From Halictus rubicundus (taxonomy: Eukaryota > Arthropoda > Insecta > Hymenoptera > Halictidae): a stretch of 64,000 bases of DNA. The position numbers were made by a program, and so were the translations under genes. Within the stretch, counting starts at the first letter, position 1; each line of letters begins with the position of its first letter. The notes beneath the pieces were generated by a model. It worked only from the letters and a program-made list of their open reading frames with translations, had not been told where the DNA came from and did no database searches. The stretch covers positions 62,001 to 126,000 of the forward strand of contig NW_027488843.1 of NCBI RefSeq assembly GCF_050948215.1, written 5' to 3'. This document shows positions 39,411 through 53,287 of this stretch, one piece after another.

Positions 39411-42400
39411 TCTATCCTATCCTATCCTCTATCCTATCCTATCCTCTATCGTATCCTATCCTCTATACTAACCTATCCTCTATCCTATCCTATCCTCTAT
39501 CCTATCCTATCCTCTATCCTATCCTATCCTCTATCCTAACCTATCCTCTATCCTATCCTATCCTCAACGCTATCCTATCCTCATTACTATCCTATACTCC
39601 ATTATATCCTATCCGCTATCGTATCATATCCTCTATCCTATAATATCCTCTATCCTATCCAATCCTCAACGCTATCCTATCCTCATTACTATCCTATACT
39701 CCATTATATCCTATCCGCTATCCTCTCATATCCTCTATCCTATAATATCCTCTATCCTATCCAATCCTCTATCCTATCCTCTATCCTATCCTCTATCCTA
39801 TCCTATCCTCTATCCTATCCTATCCTCTATCCTATCCTATCCTCTATCCTATCCTATCCTCTATCCTATCCTATCCTCTATCCTATCCTATCCTCTATCC
39901 TATCCAATCCCCTATCCAATCCTCTATCCTATCGTATCCTGTATAATATCGTATCCTCTATCATATTCTATCCTCTATCCTATAATATCATCTATCCTAT
40001 CCTATCCTCTATCCTATCCTATCCTCTATCCTATCTAATCCTACATCCTATCCTATCCGCTTTGATATCCTATCCTGTATCCTATCCTATCGTATCCGCT
40101 TTGCTATCCTATCCTCTATCCTATCCTATCCTCTCTCCTATCCTATTCTCTATAATATCGTTTCCTCTATCATATCCTATCCTCTATCCTATCCTATCCT
40201 CTATCCTATCCTATCCTCTATCCTATCCTATCCTCAATCCTATCCTATCCTCTATCCTATCCTATTCTCTATCCTATCCTATCCTCTATCCAATCCTTTC
40301 CTCTATCCTATCCTATCCTATCCTCTATCCTATCCTATCCTATCCTCTATCCTATCCTATCCTCTATCCTATCCTATCCTCTATCCTATCCTATCCTCTA
40401 TCCTATCCTATCCTCTATCATATCCTATCCTCTTTCCTATAATATCCTCTATCCTATCCTATCCCCTATCCTATCCTATCCTATCCCCTATCCTATCCTA
40501 TCCTCAATCCTATCCTATCCTATGCTCCATCCTATTCTATACTGTATCCAATCCTATCCTCTATCCTATCCTATTCTCTACACTATCCTAACCTCTATCC
40601 TATCCTATCCTCAACCCTATCCTATTATCATTCCTATCCTATACTCCATTATATCCTATCCTCTATCCTATCCCATCCTCTATCCTATCCTATCCTCTAT
40701 CCTATCCTATCCTCTATCCTATCCTATCCTCTATTCTATCCTATCCTCTATCCTATCCTATCCTCTATCCTATCCTATCCTCTATCCTATCCTATCCTCT
40801 ATCCTAACCTATCCTCTATCCTATCCTATCCTCTATCCTATCCTATCCTGAACCCTATCCTATCCTCATTCCTATCCTATACTCCATTATATCCTAACCT
40901 CTATCCTATCCTATCCTCTATCCTATCCTATCCTCTATCCTATCCTATCCTCTATCCTATCCTATCCTCTATCTTATCCTATCCTCAATCCTATCCTATC
41001 CTCTATCCTCTCCTATCCTTTATACTAACCAATCCTCTATCCTATCCTCTATCCTATCCTATCCTCTATCCTATCCTATCCTCTATCCTATCCTATCCTG
41101 TATCCTATCCTATCCTCTATCCTATCCTATCCTCTATCCTATCCTATCCTCTATCCTATCCTATCCTCCATCCTATCCAATCTTCTATCCTATCCTATCC
41201 TCTATCCTATCCTATCCTCTATCCTATCCTATCCTCTATGCTATCCTATCCTCTATCCTATCCTATCCTCTATCCTATCCTATCCTCTATCCTATCCTAT
41301 CCTCTATCCTATCCTATCCTCTATCCTATCCTATCCTCTATCCTATCCTATCCTCTATCCTATCCTATCCTCTATCCTATCCTATCCCATCCTCTATCCT
41401 ATCCTATCCTCTATTGTCTGCTCTATCCTATCCTATCCACTATCCTATTCTATCCTCAATGCTATCCTATTCTCTATCCTCACCTATCCTTTATACTATC
41501 CAATCCTCTATCCTATCCTATCCTCTATCCTATCCTATCCTCCATCGTCTCCTATCCTCTATCCTATCCAATCCCCTATCCTATCCTCGATCCTATCCTA
41601 TCCTCTATCGTCTGCTCTATCCTATCCTCTATCCTATCCTATTCTATCCTCTATCCTATCCTATCCTCTATCCTATCCTATCCTCTATCCTAACATATCC
41701 TCTATCCTATCCTATCCTCTATCCTATCCTATCCTGAACCCTATCCTATCCTCATTCCTATCCTATACTCCATTATATCCTATCCGCTATCCTATCATAT
41801 CCTCTATCCTATCCAATCCTCTATCCTATCCTATCCTCAACCCTATCCTATCCTCATTCCTATCCTATACTCCATTATATCCTATCCGCTATCCTATCAT
41901 ATCCTCTATCCTATCCAATCCTCTATCCTATCCTCTATCCTATCCTCTATCCTATCCTCTCCTCTATCCTAACGTATCCTCTATCCTATCCTATCGTATC
42001 CTCTATCCTATCCTATCGTATCCTCTATCCTATCCTATCCTCTATCCTATCCTATCTTCTATCCTATCCTATCCTCTATCCTATCCTATCCTCTATCCTA
42101 TCCTATCCTCTATCCTATCCTATCCTCTATCCTATCCTATCCTCTATCCTATCCTATCCTCTATAATATCGTATCCTCTATCATATCCTATCCTCTTGCC
42201 TATAATATCATCTACCCTATCCTATCCTCTATCCTATCCAATCCCCTACCCTATCCTCTATCCTATCCTATCCTCTATCGTCTGCTCTATCCTATCCTAT
42301 CCACTATCCTATCCTATCCTCAATGCTATCCTATTCTCTATCCTCACCTATCCTTTATAGTATCCAATCCTCTACCCTATCCAATCCTCTATCCTATCCT

Positions 42401-43150
42401 ATCCTCCATCGTCTCCTATCCTCTATCCTATCCAATCCCCTATCCTATCCTCTATCCTATCCTATCCTCTATCCTATCCTATCCTCTATCCTGTCCTATC
42501 CTCTATAATATCGTATCCTCTATCATATCCTATCCTCTTTCCTATAATATCATCTATCCTATCCAATCTCTATCGTCTCCTTTCCTCTATCCTATCCAAT
42601 CCCCTATCCTATCCTCTATCCTATCCTATCCTCTATCCTATCCTACCCTCAATCCTATCCTATCCTATGCTCTATCCTATTCTATACTCTATCCTATCCT
42701 ATCCTCTATCCTATCCTATCCTCTATCGTATCCTATCCTCTATCCTAACCTATCCTCTATCCTATCCTATCCTCTATCCTATCCTATCCTCTATCCTATC
42801 CTATCCTCTACCCTAACCTATCCTCTATCCTATCCTATCCTCAACGCTATCCTATCCTCATTACTATCCTATACTCCATTATATCCTATCCGCTATCGTA
42901 TCATATCCTCTATCCTATAATATCCTCTATCCTATCCAATCCTCAACGCTATCCTATCCTCATTACTATCCTATACTCCATTATATCCTATCCGCTATCC
43001 TCTCATATCCTCTATCCTATAATATCCTCTATCCTATCCAATCCTCTATCCTATCCTCTATCCTATCCTCTATCCTATCCTATCCTCTATCCTATCCTCT
43101 ATCCTATCCTCTATCCTATCCTATCCTCTATCCTATCCTATCCTCTATCC
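38940..43150. repeat. Duplication spaced about 3.26 kb, with intervening array
   Basis: CTCTTGCC-TATAATATC at 38940/42195 is about 3,255 bp apart, and CTCAACGC cassettes at 39565/42842 and 39667/42943 are about 3,277 apart. In both copies two cassettes follow each other at 102 bp. Between them, 40040-40140 holds an unusual pair of CCGCTTTG monomers. About 41165-41640 is a third copy of the GTCTGCTC block seen at 22.7 and 24.4 kb. The copy at 42603 lacks the 46-bp CTTATCTTC segment. Confidence 0.77.
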
Positions 43151-43879
43151 TATCCTATCCTCTATCCTATCCTATCCTCTATCGTATCCTATCCTCTATC
43201 CTATAATATCCTCTATCCTGTCCAATCCTCAACGCTATCCTATCCTCATTACTATCCTATACTCCATTATATCCTATCCGCTATCCTCTCATATCCTCTA
43301 TCCTATAATATCCTCTATCCTATCCAATCCTCTATCCTATCCTCTATCCTATCCTCTATCCTATCCTATCCTCAACGCTATCCTATCCTCATTACTATCC
43401 TATACTCCATTATATCCTATCCGCTATCGTATCATATCCTCTATCCTATAATATCCTCTATCCTATCCAATCCTCAACGCTATCCTATCCTCATTACTAT
43501 CCTATACTCCATTATATCCTATCCGCTATCGTATCATATCCTCTATCCTATAATATCCTCTATCCTATCCAATCCTCTATCCTATCCTCTATCATATCCT
43601 CTATCCTATCCTATCCTCTATCCTATCCTCTATCCTATCCTATCCTCTATCCTCTCCTATCCTTTATACTAACCAATCCTCTATCCTATCCTCTATCCTA
43701 TCCTATCCTCTATCCTATCCTATCCTCTATCCTATCCTATCCTCTATCCTATCCTATCCTCTATCCTATCATATCCTCTATCCTATCCTATCCTCTATCC
43801 TATCCTATCCTCTATCCTATCCTATCCTCTATCCTATCCTATCCTCTATCCTATCCAATCCTCTATCCTATCCTATCCT
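43151..43879. repeat. Satellite with clustered CTCAACGC cassettes
   Basis: Cassettes start near 43228, 43374 and 43475. The last two are one 102-bp cassette apart and differ from the first in GTATCATATCC against CTCTCATATCC. A CTCTCCTATCCTTTATACT marker follows near 43650, then uniform 17-mers. Nothing else is visible. Confidence 0.75.
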
Positions 43880-45050
43880 CTATCCTATCCTATCCTCCAT
43901 CGTCTCCTATCCTCTATCATATCCAATCCCCTATCCTAACCTCGATCCTATCCTATCCTCTATCGTCTGCTCTATCCTATCCTACCCACTATCCTATCCT
44001 ATCCTCAATGCTATCCTATTCTCTATCCTCACCTATCCTTTATACTATCCAACCCTCTATCCTATCCTATCCTCTATCCTATCCTATCCTCCATCGTCTC
44101 CTATCCTCTATCCTATCCAATCCTCTATCCTATCCTCTATCCTATCCTATCCTCTATCCTATCCAATCCCCTATCCTATCCTCTATCCTATCCTATCCCC
44201 TATCCTATCCAATCCCCTATTTCATCTTATATCGTCTCCTGTCCTCTATCCTATCCAATCCTCTATCCTATCCTCTATCCTATCCTATCCTCTATCCTAT
44301 CCTATACTCTATCCTATCCTATCCTCTATCCTATCCTATCCTCTATCCTATCCTATCCTGTATCCTATCCTATCCTCTATCCTAACCTATCCTCTATCCT
44401 ATCCTATCCTCTATCCTATCCTATCCTCAACGCTATCCTATCCTCATTACTATCGTATACTCCATTATATCCTATCCGCTTTCGTATCATATCCTCTATC
44501 CTAACCTATCCTCTATCTTATCCAATCCTCTATCCTATCCTATCCTCTATCCTATCCTGTCCTCCATCGTCTCCTATCCTCTATCCTATCCAATCCCCTA
44601 TCCTATCCTCGATCCTATCCTATCCTCTATCGTCTGCTCTATCCTATCCTATCCTCTATCGTATCCTATCCTCTCTCCTATCCTATCCTCCATCGTCTCC
44701 TATCCTCTATCCTATCCAATCCCCTACCCTATCCTCTATCCTATCATATCCTCTATCCTATCCAATCCTACATCCTATCCTATCCCCCATCGTCTCCTAT
44801 CCTTTATCCTATCCAATCCCCTATCCTATCCTCTATCCTATCCTATCCTCTATCCTATCCTATCCTCTATCATATCCTACTCTCTATCGTCTCCTGTCCT
44901 CTATTCTATCAAATCCCCTATCTTATCCTCTATCGTGTCCTGTCCTCTATCCTATCCAATCCCCTATCCTATCCTCTATCCTATCGTATCCTCTATAATA
45001 TCGTAACCTCTATCATATTCTATCCTCTATCCTATAATATCATCTATCCT
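43880..45050. repeat. Copy 2 of the 15.3-15.6-kb-spaced duplication
   Basis: This is the partner of 28590-29400, with CCTAACCTCGATCC, CTACCCACTA, CCAACCCTC, TATCGTATACTCC and CTATCAAATCCCC in the same order. It is longer than its partner because of added monomers near 44100-44180 and 44600-44800. Confidence 0.78.
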
Positions 45051-46989
45051 ATCCTATACTCTATCCTATCCTATCCTCTATCCTATCCAATCTCTATCGT
45101 CCCCTGTCCTCTACCCTAGCAAATCCCCTATCTTATCCTCTATCGTCACCTGCCCTCTATCCTATCCAATCCCCTATCTTATCTTCTATGGTCTCCTGTC
45201 CTCTATCCTATCCAATCCCCAACCTATCCTCTATCCTATCATATCCTCAATCCTATCCTATCCTATGCTCTTTCCTATTCTATCCTCTATCGCATCCTAT
45301 CCTCTATCCTATCCAATCCTACATCCTATCCTATCCGCTATGCTATCCTATCCTCTATCCTATCCTATCCTATCCTCTATCCTATCCTATCCTCTACCCT
45401 ATCCTATCCTCTATCCTATCCTATCCTCTAGCCTATCCTATCCTCTATCCTATCCTATCCTCTATCGTATCCTATCCTCTATCCTAGCCAATCCTACATC
45501 CTATCCTATCTTCCATCGTCTCCTATCCTCTATCCTATCCAATCCCCTATCCTATTCTCTATCCTATCCTATCCTCTATCCTATAATATCATCTGTCCTA
45601 TCCAATCTCTATCGTCCCCTGTCCTCTATCCTAGCAAATCCCCTATCTTATCCTCTATCGTCACCTGCCCTCTATCCTATCCAATCCCCTATCTTATCTT
45701 CTATCGTTCTCCTGTCCTCTATCCTATCCAATCCCCAACCTATCCTCTATCCTATCCTATCCTCTATCCTATCCTATCCTCAATCCTGTCCTATCCTCTA
45801 TCCTATCCTATCCTCAATCCTATCCTATCCTATCCTCTATCCTATCCTATCCTCTATCCTATCCTATCTTCTCTCCTATCCTATCCTCCATCGTCTCCTA
45901 TCCTCTATCCTATCCAATCCCCTACCCTATCCTCTATCCTATCATATCCTCTATCCTATCCAACCCTACATCCTATCCTATCCCCCATCGTCTCCTATCC
46001 TCTATCCTATCCAATCCCCTATCCTATCCTCTATCCTATCCTATCCTCTATCCTATCCTATCCTCTATCATATCCTATTCTCTATCGTCTCCTGTCCTCT
46101 ATTCTATCAAATCCCCTATCTTATCCTCTATCGTGTCCTGTCCTCTATCCTATCCAATCCCCTATCCTATCCTCTATGCTATCGTATCCTCTATAATATC
46201 GTAACCTCTATCATATTCTATCCTCTATCCTATAATATCATCTATCCTCTATCCTATCCTATCCTCTATCCTATCCTATCCTCTATCCTATCCTATCCCC
46301 TATCCTATCCTATCCTCTATCCTATCCTATCCTCTATCCTATCCTATCCTCTATCCTATCCTATCCTATCCTCTATCCTATCCTATCCTCTATCCTATCC
46401 TATCCTCTATCCTGTCCTATCCTCTATAATATCGTATCCTCTATCATATCCTATCCTCTTTCCTATTATATCATCTATCCTATCCAATCTCTATCGTCTC
46501 CTTTCCTCCATCCTATCCAATCGCCTATCTTATCTTCTATCGTCTCCTGTCCTCTATCCTATCCAATCCCCTATCCTATCCTCTATGCTATCGTATCCTC
46601 TATAATATCGTAACCTCTATCATATTCTATCCTCTATCCTATCCTATCCTCTATCCTATCCTATCCTCTATCCTATCCTATCCTCTATCCTATCCTATCC
46701 TCTATCCTATCCTATCCTCTATCCTGTCCTATCCTCTATAATATCGTATCCTCTATCATATCCTATCCTCTATCCTATAATATCATCTATCCTCTATCCT
46801 ATCCTATCCTCTATCCTATCCAATCCCCTATCCAATCCTCTATCCTATCGTATCCTGTATAATATCGTATCCTCTATCATATTCTATCCTCTATCCTATA
46901 ATATCATCTATCCTATCCTATCCTCTATCCTATCCTATCCTCTTTCCTATCCTATCCTCTATCCTATCCTATATCCTATCCTATCCTCT
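45051..46989. repeat. Most diverged satellite subdomain
   Basis: Variants not seen elsewhere cluster here: GTCCCCTGTCC (45099 and 45614, 515 bp apart), CTAGCAAATCC, CGTCACCTGCCC, CCAATCCCCAACC and CTATCGTTCTCC. CTATCAAATCCCC recurs at 44906 and 46104 (1,198 bp). Pure 17-mers are scarce until about 46630. A TATAATATCG cassette lies near 46430. No coding potential beyond the open repeat frame is visible. Confidence 0.78.
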
Positions 46990-49900
46990 ATCCTATCCTA
47001 TCCTCTGTCCTGTCCTATCCTCTATCCTATCCTATCCTCTATCCTATCCTATCCTATCCTCTGTCCTGTCCTATCCTCTATCCTATCCTATCCTCTATCC
47101 TATCCTATCCTCTATCCTATCCTATCCTCAATCCTATCCTATCCTCTATCCTATCCTATTCTCTATCCTATCCTATCCTCTATCCAATCCTATCCTCTAT
47201 CCTATCCTATCCTCTATCCTATCCTATCCTCTATCCTATCCTATCCTCTATCCTATCCTATATCCTATCCTATCCTCTATCCCATCCTATCCTCTATCCT
47301 ATCATATCCTCTATCCTATCCTATCCTCTATCCTATCCTATCCTATCCTCTATCCTATCCTATTCTCTACACTATCCTATCCTCTATCCTATCCTATCCT
47401 ATCCTCTATCCTATCCTATCCTCTATCCTATCCTATCCTCTATCCTAACATATCCTCTATCCTATCCTATCCTCTATCCTATCCTATCCTGAACCCTATC
47501 CTATCCTCATTCCTATCCTATATTCCATTATATCCTATCCGCTATCCTATCATATCCTCTATCCTATCCAATCCTCTATCCTATCCTCTATCCTATCCTA
47601 TCCTCAACCCTATCCTATCCTCATTCCTATCCTATACTCCATTATATCCTATCCGCTATCCTATCATATCCTCTATCCTATCCAATCCTCTATCCTATCC
47701 TCTATCCTATCCTCTATCCTATCCTCTCCTCTATCCTATCGTATCCTCTATCCTATCCTATCGTATCCTCTATCCTATCCTATCGTATCCTCTATCCTAT
47801 CCTATCCTCTATCCTATCCTATCTTCTATCCTATCCTATCCTCTATCCTATCCTATCCTCTATCCTATCCTATCCTCTATCCTATCCTATCCTCTATCCT
47901 ATCCTATCCTCTATCCTGTCCTATCCTCTATAATATCGTATCCTCTATCATATCCTATCCTCTTTCCTATTATATCATCTATCCTATCCAATCTCTATCG
48001 TCTCCTTTCCTCCATCCTATCCAATCGCCTATCTTATCTTCTATCGTCTCCTGTCCTCTATCCTATACAATCCCCTATCCTATCCTCTATCCTATCCTAT
48101 CATCTATCCTATCCTACCATCAATCTTATCCTATCCTATGCTCTATCCTATTCTATACTCTATCCTATCCCATCCTCTATCCTATCCTATCCTCTATCCT
48201 ATCCTATCCTCTATCCTATCCTATCCTCTATCCTATCCTATCCTCTATCCTATCCTATCCTCTATCCTATCCTATCCTCTATCCTATCCTATCCTCTATC
48301 CTATCCTATCCGCTATCCTATCCTATCCTCTATCCTATCCTATCCTCTATCCTATCCTATCCGCTATCCTATCCTCTATCCTATCCTATCCTCTATCCTA
48401 TCCTATCCTCTATCCTATCCTATCCTCTATCCTATCCTATCCTCTATCCTATCCTATCCTCTATCCTATCCTATCCTCTATCCTATCCTATCCTCTATCC
48501 TCACCTATCCTTTATACTATCCAATCCTATCCTCTGTCCTGTCCTATCCTCTATCCTATCCTATCCTCTATCCTATCCTATCCTATCCTCTGTCCTGTCC
48601 TATCCTCTATCCTATCCTATCCTCTATCCTATCCTATCCTCTATCCTATCCTATCCTCAATCCTATCCTATCCTCTATCCTATCGTATTCTCTATCCTAT
48701 CCTATCCTCTATCCAATCCTATCCTCTATCCTATCCTATCCTCTATCCTATCCTATCCTCTATCCTATCCTATCCTCTATCCTATCCTATATCCTATCCT
48801 ATCCTCTATCCCATCCTATCCTCTATCCTATCATATCCTCTATCCTATCCTATCCTCTATCCTATCCTATCCTATCCTCTATCCTATCCTATTCTCTACA
48901 CTATCCTATCCTCTATCCTATCCTATCCTATCCTCTATCCTATCCTATCCTCTATCCTATCCTATCCTCTATCCTAACATATCCTCTATCCTATCCTATC
49001 CTCTATCCTATCCTATCCTGAACCCTATCCTATCCTCATTCCTATCCTATACTCCATTATATCCTATCCGCTATCCTATCATATCCTCTATCCTATCCAA
49101 TCCTCTATCCTATCCTCTATCCTATCCTATCCTCAACCCTATCCTATCCTCATTCCTATCCTATACTCCATTATATCCTATCCGCTATCCTATCATATCC
49201 TCTATCCTATCCAATCCTCTATCCTATCCTCTATCCTATCCTCTATCCTATCCTCTCCTCTATCCTATCGTATCCTCTATCCTATCCTATCGTATCCTCT
49301 ATCCTATCCTATCGTATCCTCTATCCTATCCTATCCTCTATCCTATCCTATCTTCTATCCTATCCTATCCTCTATCCTATCCTATCCTCTATCCTATCCT
49401 ATCCTCTATCCTATCCTATCCTCTATCCTATCCTATCCTCTATCCTGTCCTATCCTCTATAATATCGTATCCTCTATCATATCCTATCCTCTTTCCTATT
49501 ATATCATCTATCCTATCCAATCTCTATCGTCTCCTGTCCTCTATCCTATACAATCCCCTATCCTATCCTCTATCCTATCCTATCATCTATCCTATCCTAC
49601 CATCAATCCTATCCTATCCTATGCTCTATCCTATTCTATACTCTATCCTATCCCATCCTCTATCCTATCCTATCCTCTATCCTATCCTATCCTCTATCCT
49701 ATCCTATCCTCTATCCTATCCTATCCTCTATCCTATCCTATCCTCTATCCTATCCTATCCTCTATCCTATCCTATCCTCTATCCTATCCTATCCTCTATC
49801 CTATCCTATCCTCTATCCTATCCTATCCTCTATCCTATCCTATCCTCTATCCTATCCTATCCTCTATCCTATCCTATCCTCTATCCTATCCTATCCTCTA

Positions 49901-50060
49901 TCCTATCCTATCCTCTATCCTATCCTATCCTCTATCCTATCCTATCCTCTATCCTATCCTATCCTCTATCCTATCCTCTATCCTATCCTATCCTCTATCC
50001 TATCCTATCCTCTATCCTATCCTATCCTCTATCCTATCCTATCCTCTATCCTATCCTATC
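46990..50060. repeat. 1,529-bp tandem higher-order repeat, two copies
   Basis: CTGTCCTGTCC (47061/48590), CTAACATATCC (47444/48973) and CTGAACCC (47489/49018) are 1,529 bp apart. After a 46-bp deletion in copy 2 near 49533 the offset becomes 1,483 (CTATGCTC, 48138/49621). Copy 1 contains CTCCATCCTATCC and CCAATCGCC, which are lost from copy 2 with the deletion. Copy 2 ends in a uniform 17-mer run from about 49660. Confidence 0.88.
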
Positions 50061-53000
50061 CTCTATCCTACCCTATCCTCTATCCTAACCTATCCTCTAT
50101 CCTATCCTATCCTCTATCCTATCCTATCCTCAACGCTATCCTATCCTCATTACTATCCTACACTCCATTATATCCTATCCGCTATCGTATCATATCCTCT
50201 ATCCTATAATATCCTCTATCCTATCCAATCCTCTATCCTATCCTCTATCATATCCTCTATCCTATCCTATCCTCTATCCTATCCTCTATTATATCCTATC
50301 CTCTATCCTCTCCTATCCTTTATACTAACCAATCCTCTATCCTATCCTCTATCCTATCCTATCCTATCCTCTATCCTATCCTATCCTCTATCCTATCCTA
50401 TCCTCTATCCTATCCTATCCTCTATCCTATCCTATCCTCTATCCTATCCTATCCTCTATCCTATCCTATCCTCTATCCTATCCTATCCTCTATCCTATCC
50501 TATCCTCTATCCTATCCTATCCTCTATCCTATCCTATCCTCTATCCTATCCTATCCTCTATCCTATCCTATCCTCTATCCTATCCTATCCTCTATCCTAT
50601 CCTATACTCTATCCTATCCTATCCTCTATCCTATCCTATCCTCTATCCTATCCTATCCTCTATCCTATCCTATCCTCTATCCTATCCTATCCTCTATCCT
50701 ATCCTATCCTCTATCCTATCCTATCCTCTATCCTATCCTATCCTCTATCCTATCCTATCCTCTATCCTATCCTATCCTCTATCCTCACCTATCCTTTATA
50801 CTATCCAATCCTCTATCCTAACCTATCCTCTATCCTATCCTATCCTCTTTCCTATCCTATCCTCTATCCTATCATATCCTCTATCCTAACCTACCCTCTA
50901 TCCTATCCTATCCTCTATCCTATCCTATCCTCAACGCTATCCTATCCTCATTCCTATCCTATACTCCATTATATCCTATCCGCTATCCCATCATATCCTC
51001 TATCCTATAATATCCTCTATCCTATCCAATCCTCTATCCTATCCTCTATCCTATCCTCTATCCTATCCTATCCTCTATCCTATCCTATCCTCTATCCTAT
51101 CCTATCCTCTATCCTATCCTATCCTCTATCCTATCCTCTATCCTATCCTATCCTCTATCCTATCCTATCCTCTATCCTATCCTATCCTCTACCTTATCCT
51201 ATCCTCTATCCTATCCTATCCTCTATCCTATCCTATCCTCTATCCTATCCTATCCTCTATCCTATCCTATCCTCTATCCTATCCTATCCTCTATCCTATC
51301 CTATACTCTATCCTAACCTATCCTCTATCCTATCCTATTCTCTATACTATCCTATCCTCTATAATATCGTATCCTCTATCATATCCTATCCTCTTGCCTA
51401 TAATATCATCTACCCTATCCTATCCTCTATCCTATCCAATCTCCTACCCTATCCTCTATCCTATCGTATCCTCTATCGTCTGCTCCATCCTATCCTATCC
51501 TCTATCGTCTGCTCTATCCTATCCTATCCACTATCCTATCCTATCCACAATGCTATCCTATTCTCTATCCTCACCTATCCTTTATACTATCCAATCCTCT
51601 ATCCTAACCTATCCTCTATCCTATCCTATCCTCTTTCCTATCCTATCCTCTATCCTATCATATCCTCTATCCTATCCTATCCTCAATCCTATCCTATCCT
51701 CTATCCTCTCCTATCCTTTATACTAACCAATCCTCTATCCTATCCTCTATCCTATCCTATCCTCTATCCTATCCTATCCTCTATCCTATCCTATCCTTTA
51801 TCCTATCCTTTATCCTATCCTATCTTCTATCCTATCCTATCCTCTATCCTATCCTATCCTGTATCCTATCCGATCCTCTATCCTATCCTATCCTCTATCC
51901 TATCCTATCCTCTATCCTATCCTATCCTCTATCCTATCCTATCCTATCCTCTATCCTATCCTATCCTCTATCCTATCCTATCGTATCCTCTATCCTATCC
52001 TATCCTCTATCCGATCCTATACTCTATCCTAACCTATCCTCTATCCTATCCTATTCTCTATCCTATCCTATCCTCTATAATATCGTATCCTCTATCATAT
52101 CCTATCCTCTTGCCTATGATATCATCTACCCTATCGTATCCTCTATCCTATCCAATCTCCTACCCTATCCTCTATCCTATCCTATCCTCTATCGTCTGCT
52201 CTATCCTATCCTATCCACTATCCTATCCTATCCTCAATGCTATCCTATTCTCTATCCTCACCTATCCTTTATACTATCCAATCCTCTATCCTAACCTATC
52301 CTCTATCCTATCCTATCCTCTTTCCTATCCTATCCTCTATCCTATCCTCTATCCTATCCTATCCTCTATCCTATCCTATCGTATCCTCTATCCTATCCTA
52401 TCCTCTATCCTATCCTATCCTCTATCCTATCCTATCCTCTATCCTATCCTATCCTCTATGCTATCCTATCCTCTATCCGATCCTATACTCTATCCTAACC
52501 TATCCTCCATCCTATCCTATTCTCTATCCTATCCTATCCTCTATAATATCGTATCCTCTATCATATCCTATCCTCTTGCCTATAATATCATCTACCCTAT
52601 CCTATCCTCTATCCTATCCAATCTCCTACCCTATCCTCTATCCTATCGTATCCTCTATCGTCTGCTCTATCCTATCCTATCCTCTATCGTCTGCTCTATC
52701 CTATCCTATCCACTATCCTATCCTATCCACAATGCTATCCTATTCTCTATCCTCACCTATCCTTTATACTATCCAATCCTCTATCCTAACCTATCCTCTA
52801 TCCTATCCTATCCTCTTTCCTATCCTATCCTCTATCCTATCATATCCTCTATCCTAACCTACCCTCTATCCTATCCTATCCTCTATCCTATCCTATCCTC
52901 AACGCTATCCTATACTCCATTATATCCTATCCGCTATCCCATCATATCCTCTATCCTATCCTATCCTCTATCCTATCCTCTATCCTATCCTATCCTCTAT

Positions 53001-53287
53001 CCTATCCTATCCTCTATCCTATCCTACCCTTAATCCTATCCTATCCTATGCTCTATCCTATCCTATCCTCTATCCTATCCTATCCTCAATCCTATCCTAT
53101 CCTCTATCCTCTCCTATCCTTTATACTAACCAATCCTCTATCCTATCCTCTATCCTATCCTATCCTCTATCCTATCCTATCCTCTATCCTATCCTATCCT
53201 CTATCCTATCCTATCCTTTATCCTATCCTATCTTCTATCCTATCCTATCCTCTACCCTATCCTATCCTGTATCCTATCCGATCCTCT
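50061..53287. repeat. Satellite with repeated GCCTATRATATC / GTCTGCTC cassettes
   Basis: Uniform runs (50350-50770, 51050-51300) flank a CTCAACGC cassette at 50932. Cassettes with CTCTTGCC then CCAATCTCC and GTCTGCTC occur near 51393, 52110 and 52575; CTATCGTATCCTC at 51461/52643 gives a 1,182-bp offset. The CTCAACGC cassette near 52903 lacks its second monomer (a 17-bp deletion). CCTGTATCCTATCCGATCC is at 51859, 53267 and later 55013. Confidence 0.8.
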
